From Alcaligenes ammonioxydans (lineage in GTDB: Bacteria > Pseudomonadota > Gammaproteobacteria > Burkholderiales > Burkholderiaceae_B): 64,000 nt of DNA. The notes below the pieces were generated by a model. That model was not told the DNA's origin. It saw only the letters and a program-made list of their open reading frames with translations, and searched no databases. The number at the start of each line of letters is the position of its first letter. Position 1 is the first letter of the stretch. The translations under genes and the position numbers were made by a program. Shown piece after piece: positions 58,761 to 64,000 of the stretch. Where the stretch lies: assembly GCF_019343455.1 (NCBI RefSeq), contig NZ_CP049362.1, forward strand, positions 1,736,001 to 1,800,000, written 5' to 3'.

Positions 58761-59129
58761 ATGGCTAAATATCAAGTCGTTCGTGCTTGGCACGGGGTAA
58801 TCGTTGGTCAGGTAGTAGAGATGGAGAAGGTACACCCATCTCTCAAGGCCAACGTCATCCCATTGACTCAAGTTGCGCCAGCCTCCGATGAGGCCGGCGA
58901 TCTACTGAAGCAAGCCCAGGCGGAAATCGATGCGATGCGCGAACAAGCCCAAGCTGAGCTCGCGCAACGTGTCGCCGAAGCTCAGCAGGAGGCTCAGGCC
59001 GAGGCTGATCGCATCATCAGTGAAGCAACCGCCGAAGCTGAGCGCATCAAGCAAGAAGCACAGCAGAAGGCCGGGGAACTGACCCCAGCAACGCCAGATG
59101 CGGGCAGTAAGCAGACGAAAGCCAAGTAA
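58761..59129 (+). CDS. coiled-coil phage structural protein
   Basis: 122 aa from the ATG at 58761 (GGAG 6 bases upstream). A small beta domain (1-45) is followed by a long alanine/glutamine/glutamate coiled coil (about 50-105). Position between capsid and connector genes suggests a head-completion or accessory structural role. A terminator overlaps its stop. Confidence 0.55.
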   Translation: MAKYQVVRAWHGVIVGQVVEMEKVHPSLKANVIPLTQVAPASDEAGDLLKQAQAEIDAMREQAQAELAQRVAEAQQEAQAEADRIISEATAEAERIKQEAQQKAGELTPATPDAGSKQTKAK

Positions 59130-59153
59130 CCGCCATCTAGGCGGTTATTTTAT
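59128..59153 (+). terminator. terminator after the capsid gene cluster
   Basis: AACCGCC (59128-59134) and GGCGGTT (59140-59146) with a 5-base loop, followed by ATTTTAT. Confidence 0.65.
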
Positions 59154-59239
59154 GTCCGATCATTCGGGCAGACGCTTCCAAGCAACCTTAAATCGGTAGA
59201 TGCCGAGCCCGAGAGGGTGGAAGAGCTTTGAAAAGTCCG

Positions 59240-59273
59240 GGGCTGCCTATTGCGGGCGGCCCTTTTCTTTTCT
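59240..59273 (+). terminator. second terminator upstream of the Rha-like gene
   Basis: GGGGCTGCC pairs with GGGCGGCCC (one G-T pair) around TATTGC, followed by TTTTCTTTT. No gene lies between 59147 and 59285; this short stretch might be a small transcript. Confidence 0.55.
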
Positions 59274-59285
59274 GGGATCTAAAAA

Positions 59286-59792
59286 ATGAATCAATTTGAA
59301 CCGCTTGTTTCTGTCGTCAGTGGTGAGCCGCTGGCATCCAGTCTAGTGATTGCTCAGGGTATGCGAGCCAAACACAAGAGCGTCATTCAGCTGGTGCGCC
59401 AGCATGCTACGACTTTGCAGGAGTTCGGGCCACTGGCATTTGAAATGCGTGTGGTAAAGCGTCCCCAGGGCGGAGGCTCGCCAACTGAATACGCAATGCT
59501 CAATGAGCAGCAAGCCGCATTACTGATCTCGCTCATGCGCAACAGCGACGACGTGGTTGCCTTCAAAGTGCGGTTGATTCGAGAGTTCTATCGCATGCGT
59601 GATGCACTGAATCAGCGAACGCAGAATCTCTATCAGCAGCTTCAGGCTTTGGTAGCCGAAGAAGTGGAAACTCAGGTGAAGGCATCCTTCGGCTCCCGCT
59701 TGATGCTGGAGCGAAAACGCGCCATCCCAGAGTTGCGAAAGCGGCGCGAACGGCTGGAGCATGAAATCCAGCCGTCCCTAACACTCAACTGA
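59286..59792 (+). CDS. Rha-family phage regulatory protein
   Basis: 168 aa. The Rha/pRha domain is clear: LASSLVIAQGMRAKHKSVIQ, MRNSDDVVAFKVRLIREFYR and NEQQAALLISLM. Rha proteins regulate phage development and are often tied to the IHF-sensitive lysis-lysogeny choice (phi80). It is unusual to find one among head and tail genes, and it is bracketed by terminators on both sides, so it forms its own unit. Confidence 0.8.
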   Translation: MNQFEPLVSVVSGEPLASSLVIAQGMRAKHKSVIQLVRQHATTLQEFGPLAFEMRVVKRPQGGGSPTEYAMLNEQQAALLISLMRNSDDVVAFKVRLIREFYRMRDALNQRTQNLYQQLQALVAEEVETQVKASFGSRLMLERKRAIPELRKRRERLEHEIQPSLTLN

Positions 59793-59818
59793 CCCGGCCA
59801 AGCGCCGGGTTTTCTTTT
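59792..59818 (+). terminator. terminator after the Rha-like gene
   Basis: ACCCGGC (59792-59798) and GCCGGGT (59804-59810) with a 5-base loop; TTTTCTTTTTTT follows. Confidence 0.8.
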
Positions 59819-59831
59819 TTTGGGGGGCTAC

Positions 59832-60233
59832 ATGATCACCGCAGAGCAAGCCCAGCAATATCTGGCCAGCCAAGGGATCAGCAAAGTCCCTGATTTCATC
59901 TTGGTCGCCTGGATTGAACTGGTAAACAGCATCCAAGGATGCCTGGAGGAGCATTACACGCCAGCGGTAGCGCTGCTGATTCAGTCCTATCTGTTGGCCC
60001 TCATGGCTTACGGGCAGGGTGATAAGTACATCAGCAGCCAAACTGCACCGAGCGGCGCGTCCCGCTCCTTCCGCTATCAAGGCTTTGCCGACCGGTGGCG
60101 CGGGATGCTTGGGCTGCTGCGTGGACTGGACAAACATGGCTGCACCAACGGACTGATTCCGCCTGATCCGACTGTTCAGGCCTATGGCGGTTTGTGGATT
60201 GCCAAGGGCGGCTGTCATTCTGGGGGGCGTTGA
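59832..60233 (+). CDS. head-tail connector protein
   Basis: 133 aa from the ATG at 59832 behind GGGGGG. Helical gp6-like adaptor pattern: AQQYLASQGISKVPDFILVA, then IQSYLLALMAYGQGDKYISS. First of the canonical neck series adaptor-stopper-gp10-terminator. Confidence 0.7.
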   Translation: MITAEQAQQYLASQGISKVPDFILVAWIELVNSIQGCLEEHYTPAVALLIQSYLLALMAYGQGDKYISSQTAPSGASRSFRYQGFADRWRGMLGLLRGLDKHGCTNGLIPPDPTVQAYGGLWIAKGGCHSGGR

Positions 60234-60550
60234 TGAGCGAAACAGCTAACTGGAGCTATACCAACACTGCCACCGTGAAGCCCTACATCGGCACGGACGA
60301 GTGGGGCGGCAGCAAATACGGTGAGCCATACGAGATCGCCTGCACCTGGGCAGCCAAGTCAGAACAGATGCGGGATTCGCTGGGGGCGGAGTTCGTGACA
60401 CGGAACCAAATCTACACCGAGGACCACCGACCGCGTTACTTGGATCTGATTCTGCTCAATGGCTCTACCGACTGGCAGGAGATCCGGGCCGTGACCGGCT
60501 GGGATATGTCCTTCTTCGACGAAGAGCCTGACTTTCTACTGGTGACGTGA
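60233..60550 (+). CDS. head closure (stopper) protein
   Basis: 105 aa from the ATG at 60233, overlapping the previous stop. Beta-rich with YTEDHRPRYLDLILLNGST and EIRAVTGWDMSFFDEEPDF. Position and size match head-closure proteins; the sequence signal is weak. Confidence 0.65.
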   Translation: MSETANWSYTNTATVKPYIGTDEWGGSKYGEPYEIACTWAAKSEQMRDSLGAEFVTRNQIYTEDHRPRYLDLILLNGSTDWQEIRAVTGWDMSFFDEEPDFLLVT

Positions 60551-60969
60551 TGGCTGTCCGGGGAATCAAGCAGGTTAAGAACAACATGCGCAAGCTCCAG
60601 GCCGAGATCCAAGGGCGCCGGACAGAGGCGGCCGTATATGCGGTCTTGTCTCAAGGCGGCGCGGCTGCCGCCACAATGACGCCGGTGGATACCAGCACCT
60701 TGATCAACAGCCATTTCGTGGACATCAAAGCCGATGGCAACAAGGTGACAGGCCGAAACGGCTATAGCGCCGAGTATGCCGCCGCTGTCCATTCAGCGCC
60801 TGGCGTGCTCAAAGGCCAAGACCGGCCCGACCGAGAAGGGAAAAGCCAGGGCCAGTACTGGGACCCGAACGGCGAACCTCACTTCTTGACGGCAGGCTTC
60901 GACCAGATCGCCGCTGACGTGCCGCGCATTTTAAGGAACGCATACCGTGCTTTTGATCGACGTTCGTAA
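60550..60969 (+). CDS. HK97 gp10-like tail completion protein
   Basis: 139 aa from the ATG at 60550 (a GTG one codon earlier is possible). VRGIKQVKNNMRKLQAEI at the start, then ATMTPVDTSTLINSHFVDI and YAAAVHSAPGVLKG match the gp10/neck family. Overlaps the next gene by 23 bases. Confidence 0.75.
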   Translation: MAVRGIKQVKNNMRKLQAEIQGRRTEAAVYAVLSQGGAAAATMTPVDTSTLINSHFVDIKADGNKVTGRNGYSAEYAAAVHSAPGVLKGQDRPDREGKSQGQYWDPNGEPHFLTAGFDQIAADVPRILRNAYRAFDRRS

Positions 60970-61321
60970 CTGGGTAGTGGCGGCTCTGCCAGCAGATTAC
61001 TTGGCAATGTTCTCATGGGTCGAATCATCCAGACCCGAGGATGCCGCCAGCCGCTACTGCATCGTCCAGCAAACAGGCGGAGCTGGACCCGTTGTTGAAA
61101 CCCGCTATCCACGATTTCGCGTGGTGCTGCTGGGTAAGCGCAACGACCGCAGCGACGCGCAGAAGGTCATGACAGACACCGAGGTGCTGCTACAGGCCGC
61201 AATGGGCGATGCCGTGCCATGCGGTGCCGCCAGTATCCGAGCAATTACCGAGCCAGTCGGCCCGGGGTTCACCACAGAAAACCGGGCGTGGGCTCAGGTT
61301 GATTTTGAGATCATTATTTAG
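60947..61321 (+). CDS. tail terminator protein
   Basis: 124 aa, GTG start. VRNWVVAALPADYLAMFSWV then RFRVVLLGKRNDRSDAQKV and QVDFEIII resemble minor tail/terminator proteins of the lambda gpU kind in size and position. It caps the tail tube before joining. Confidence 0.65.
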   Translation: MLLIDVRNWVVAALPADYLAMFSWVESSRPEDAASRYCIVQQTGGAGPVVETRYPRFRVVLLGKRNDRSDAQKVMTDTEVLLQAAMGDAVPCGAASIRAITEPVGPGFTTENRAWAQVDFEIII

Positions 61322-61330
61322 GAGGGCCTG

Positions 61331-62074
61331 ATGGCTACCTGCAAGAATCAGAAATTTGTTGGCCGTGTGGCCATTTTGGAATATGCCATTGGTTGTGGCG
61401 ATGTGATGCCCGCCGCGGCAGACTGGAAACGCTTGGGCGCCATGCGCGCCAAAGAGCTAACTATCGAATGGGAAACCACCGATGCGACGGCTGATGACTC
61501 CATTGGCGCATTGCGTGAGAACCTAGCCACGTTCCAGACCCTGAGCGTATCTGGCGATGGCGTGCTGAAAGTAGCCGGTACCGGTGCTGCTGCCTTGATC
61601 GCGCTGACCAAGCACGTCATTAAGCCAGAAGCAACGGGCGGTGAGCCAGTGGCCTGGATTCGTCTGACGTTCCCAGACCTGACGTTCACCTTCTTTGCCA
61701 TCGTGACGAATATGTCGCGCTCTGCGCCTTATGACGATGTGGCTACCTATTCGTTTGAGGCCAGTGCAACGGCCAGTGACTTCGGCTTGATGGTGGAAGA
61801 TACGCCAGATCCTGACGCTCCAGCCGTGGATACTGTGGTGGTTACCCCAGCCACTGCCAGCATTGCCGAAGGCGCAACCCGTCAACTGGCCGCTGCGATC
61901 ACGCCCACCGGTGCGGCCCAAGGTGTTATTTGGTCGTCCTCGGATACCGACACAGCAACTGTCTCCCGGACCGGGATGGTCACCGCCGTAGCCGCCGGTA
62001 CCGCAACGATCACAGCAACCAGCACGGCTGACTCCGCCAAGAAGGGAGAGTGCGCCGTTACGGTGACTGCATGA
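61331..62074 (+). CDS. major tail protein with C-terminal Ig-like domain
   Basis: 247 aa. The N-terminal tube domain (about 1-155) is followed by a PDPDAP linker and a bacterial Ig-like (Big_2) domain: VVTPATASIAEGATRQLAAA, VIWSSSDTDTATVS and GMVTAVAAGTATITATS. The Ig domain decorates the outside of the tail tube and is dispensable in lambda gpV. Confidence 0.85.
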   Translation: MATCKNQKFVGRVAILEYAIGCGDVMPAAADWKRLGAMRAKELTIEWETTDATADDSIGALRENLATFQTLSVSGDGVLKVAGTGAAALIALTKHVIKPEATGGEPVAWIRLTFPDLTFTFFAIVTNMSRSAPYDDVATYSFEASATASDFGLMVEDTPDPDAPAVDTVVVTPATASIAEGATRQLAAAITPTGAAQGVIWSSSDTDTATVSRTGMVTAVAAGTATITATSTADSAKKGECAVTVTA

Positions 62075-62655
62075 TGATCCTTACGGATGTCGGTGAGGTC
62101 GGCGTCCACGTAGGCGAGCGGGTGCATCTCCTGCGCCCGTCGCTCTACGCGATGTCGCAACTCGGTGAGCCACGGGAGATTGTGGAGCTGTTCGCCGCAG
62201 TGATGGGTGAGGCCCCAAGTTTGGTGGATGCGCTGGCGGTTGTTTTGGCTTGCTCAGATGAGGATTTGTCTGACCTGTTTGGCTGTGTGTCGGCCGAGGG
62301 TGAAAAGCTTACCTACGAGCCAGGGCTGGTGGGGCCGGATGCCGTTGTGGTGCTGGCGCGCTGCCTGCTCAAGCACGGCGTTACTGGTTCGTTGCCAGAA
62401 CTGCCCCGGCCAGCCGAGCAAGAGCCTGAGTACGTGCAGGAGTTCGACGCCCGTGCTCACGTTTCCATGGCAATGGCACATCTTGGGGTTTCTGAACGGG
62501 ATGCCTGGCAGATGACCATGACCGGGTTAGTGGGGGCGCTGCGTGCGAAGTTCCCGCCGCAGGAAAGCGATGCGCCCGGCGCGCGCGCACCGAGCAAGGC
62601 AGAAATGGAAGAGGCGCTGGATTGGCATGACCGCGTGCTGGCGGCCCGGGGATAG
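62071..62655 (+). CDS. tail assembly chaperone-like protein (DUF6246 type)
   Basis: 194 aa from the ATG at 62071, overlapping the tail-protein stop. VHLLRPSLYAMSQLGEPREI, AVVLACSDEDLSDLFGC and AMAHLGVSERDAWQMTMTGL. Genes between major tail protein and tape measure are usually assembly chaperones. No frameshift partner can be identified because a reversed TA cassette follows. Confidence 0.65.
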   Translation: MMILTDVGEVGVHVGERVHLLRPSLYAMSQLGEPREIVELFAAVMGEAPSLVDALAVVLACSDEDLSDLFGCVSAEGEKLTYEPGLVGPDAVVVLARCLLKHGVTGSLPELPRPAEQEPEYVQEFDARAHVSMAMAHLGVSERDAWQMTMTGLVGALRAKFPPQESDAPGARAPSKAEMEEALDWHDRVLAARG

Positions 62656-62661
62656 CGAATG

Positions 62662-62955
62662 TCAGGCGTGAAGGGGTTCCACCGTAAGCTTGACCCCGGC
62701 AGCACGAGCTAGTTTCAGCACCGTGTCATATCGAGGCTTTGCACCAGGGGCGAGGGCTTTGTATAGGCTCTCCCGACCAACGCCGGCGTCTTTCGCCATC
62801 TTGGTCATGCCTCTGGCTTTGACTACATCGGCAAGTGCAGATAGGAAAAGGGCGGGATCGTCTTCTTCCAAAGCAGCGGATAGGTATTCGGCGATGGCTT
62901 CTTCGCTGTCAAGGTATTCGGCAGCGTCGAAGGGGGCTGTTTTGATGGTGGTCAT
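62662..62955 (-). CDS. HigA-like antitoxin
   Basis: 97 aa from the ATG at 62955 (MTTIKTAPFDAAEYLDSEEA). C-terminal HTH: MTKMAKDAGVGRESLYKALA. This is the 'putative addiction module antidote' type that pairs with COG3657 toxins. Overlaps the toxin stop (ATGA); reads against the tail operon. Confidence 0.85.
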   Translation of the reverse strand: MTTIKTAPFDAAEYLDSEEAIAEYLSAALEEDDPALFLSALADVVKARGMTKMAKDAGVGRESLYKALAPGAKPRYDTVLKLARAAGVKLTVEPLHA

Positions 62956-63257
62956 GACTGATCCTCCTGGATTTGTTTCCACATAGCGATGGCGGTCTTA
63001 ATGTCCTGCTTTTGGGTGGACTTGTCACCGCCGCTAAGTAGGAGATACACCACACGGCCTTCACGGGCATAGTAGAGGCGGTAGCCAGGGCCGAAGTGGA
63101 TGCGCATTTCCCAGACGCCATCGCTAATCGGCTTCACGTCTCCGAAATTGCCTTGACCGGCTTGTTTGATGCGAACCACGATCTTCGCCCTGGCCTTGAG
63201 GTCTTTCAACCCTGTTAGCCAAGTGCTGAATGTTTCGGTGCGGTTGATCGTGTTCAT
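62952..63257 (-). CDS. RelE/HigB-like toxin (COG3657 type)
   Basis: 101 aa from the ATG at 63257. RelE fold pattern: FSTWLTGLKDLKARAKIVVR, GDVKPISDGVWEMRIHFGPG, YRLYYAREGRVVYLLLSGGD, ending in KDIKTA-like helix. Probably a ribosome-dependent mRNA endonuclease, held by the antitoxin encoded next. The toxin gene precedes the antitoxin gene, the HigBA order. Confidence 0.85.
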   Translation of the reverse strand: MNTINRTETFSTWLTGLKDLKARAKIVVRIKQAGQGNFGDVKPISDGVWEMRIHFGPGYRLYYAREGRVVYLLLSGGDKSTQKQDIKTAIAMWKQIQEDQS

Positions 63258-63264
63258 GAGATGG

Positions 63265-63293
63265 ATTGTATCCGAATGGATACTTATAATCAA
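63265..63293 (-). promoter_or_regulatory. promoter and operator of the toxin-antitoxin pair
   Basis: On the minus strand TTGATT (63293-63288) and TACAAT (63270-63265) are exactly 17 bases apart. A perfect palindrome GTATCC-GAAT-GGATAC (63268-63283) overlaps the -10 and spacer, so the antitoxin complex can block its own promoter. Confidence 0.8.
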
Positions 63294-63368
63294 GGGGTGC
63301 GCTAACTCTGCCTGGTATGGGCTTTCGGCGTTGGGTATTATCTCCTCATGCATATAGGGAGATAGGTG

Positions 63369-63947
63369 ATGAGTAGATTGGTTTCCAGCTTAGGGCAATT
63401 GGTAGGTGCTTTGGTCGGGCTTGCTCTGATTGTGGTCGGGCTGGCGTCTATGGCCACGAATACAGGGCCTGGGGGCTTGATTACCTTGGTTTGTGGTGTA
63501 CTTTTGCTGCCACGAATATTTCCAAAGTTCGCGTCAAAGTTTAAGCCACAGCATCAATTTCTAATTGGAATTGCACTGGTTGTTTTCTCTTTAGTCGCTG
63601 GCACTATTTGGATAGGTGATCCGCGCGAGAAAGAGACGGCAGCAGACCGATATGTGGCTGCTATTGATGAAAGGCGAGATCAAGAGAGGTCTAGGTGTAG
63701 TGACACGATAATGGCCTATGTTATGTCTCAGGATTTTGTGAAGACCAAGCTGGTTGCTCCAGCTACCGCGAAATTCCCGCCGTTCTCTGATGTCAAGGTA
63801 ACTAAGTTAGGCGAGTGCAAGTTTACCGTGCTTGGGTATGTGGATTCGCAGAATTCATTCGGCGCGATGTTAAGGGCGACGTATTCGGCGAATGTCCGAT
63901 ACGATCGTCAGTCAGGAAAATGGGCGCTTGAGAGCCTAGCCATGTAG
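63369..63947 (+). CDS. prophage membrane protein
   Basis: 192 aa from the ATG at 63369 (GTG one codon earlier possible). Three hydrophobic segments (about 8-30, 35-50 and 64-84) are followed by a soluble domain of about 105 residues with two cysteines (SRCSD, GECKF) that may pair in the periplasm. AT-rich like an accessory gene. No family recognised; a conversion or exclusion role is possible. Confidence 0.55.
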   Translation: MSRLVSSLGQLVGALVGLALIVVGLASMATNTGPGGLITLVCGVLLLPRIFPKFASKFKPQHQFLIGIALVVFSLVAGTIWIGDPREKETAADRYVAAIDERRDQERSRCSDTIMAYVMSQDFVKTKLVAPATAKFPPFSDVKVTKLGECKFTVLGYVDSQNSFGAMLRATYSANVRYDRQSGKWALESLAM

Positions 63948-63968
63948 TTGCGTCAGTTAATTGGCACT

Positions 63969-63992
63969 AGCCACCTTCGGGTGGCTTTTTTT
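63969..63992 (+). terminator. intrinsic terminator at the window end
   Basis: AGCCACC (63969-63975) and GGTGGCT (63980-63986) closed by a stable TTCG tetraloop, followed by seven T. Confidence 0.85.
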
Positions 63993-64000
63993 ATGGAAGA

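Overview
The window is a contiguous piece of a betaproteobacterial chromosome, probably from the Alcaligenaceae and possibly an Alcaligenes-like species. This taxonomic call is an inference from protein flavour and gene order. The supporting features are rpmI-rplT-pheS-pheT-ihfA-merR, an ATM1-type exporter next to an Rrf2-controlled SUF operon, and curli beside pgaABCD. Base composition is moderately high GC, apart from a few AT-rich insertions inside the prophage.

Core chromosome, 1-30079. A pentapeptide-repeat protein and ComM-like ATPase come first, followed by a translation operon (L35, L20, PheRS alpha and beta, IHF alpha, MerR-type regulator). Next are a DUF455 ferritin-like protein and, convergent with it, an unusual single ORF that joins an ECF sigma factor to its membrane anti-sigma factor. 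Then comes an iron-sulfur block: ATM1-like ABC exporter, Rrf2 regulator with an IscR-like operator in its promoter, sufBCDS, a SufU-like scaffold and SufT. The rest is a biofilm block on the minus strand. It is read pgaABCD, then csgE-csgF-csgG, one very large curlin, and a LuxR-type regulator whose receiver domain has lost its phospho-acceptor aspartate.

Prophage, 30080 to beyond 64000. A lambda-like temperate phage is integrated at the 3' end of a tRNA-Pro(GGG) gene. The integrase lies next to the tRNA. The left arm (minus strand) carries excisionase-like, nuclease and small overlapping genes, and a recombination module (coiled-coil protein, ERF annealing protein, YqaJ exonuclease, SSB). 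The immunity region lies at 41.8-45.2 kb. It has a leftward promoter PL and a rightward promoter PR that share the same repressor operators, a LexA-like CI repressor, a Cro/YdaS-like protein, and accessory genes in the position where lambda carries rexAB. The right arm carries a YdaT-like protein, NinB, a DUF1364 protein, an O-like initiator gene with iterons inside it, and small genes. Late genes follow: terminase, portal, head morphogenesis, protease with a nested scaffold start, capsid, Rha-type regulator, head-tail joining proteins, major tail protein with an Ig-like domain, and a tail chaperone. A HigBA-type toxin-antitoxin pair is inserted on the opposite strand. Tape measure, tail tip, lysis genes and attR are not in the window.

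The most intriguing accessory item is an AT-rich gene at 35.3-36.1 kb. It appears to join a HEPN-like motif to a CBS pair and sits between an rdgC remnant and an ssb gene whose C-terminal tip is altered. It is a candidate defence or abortive-infection gene carried by the prophage. The gene pair in the rex position and the lipoprotein cassette bracketed by duplicate terminators are further candidates for lysogenic conversion functions.
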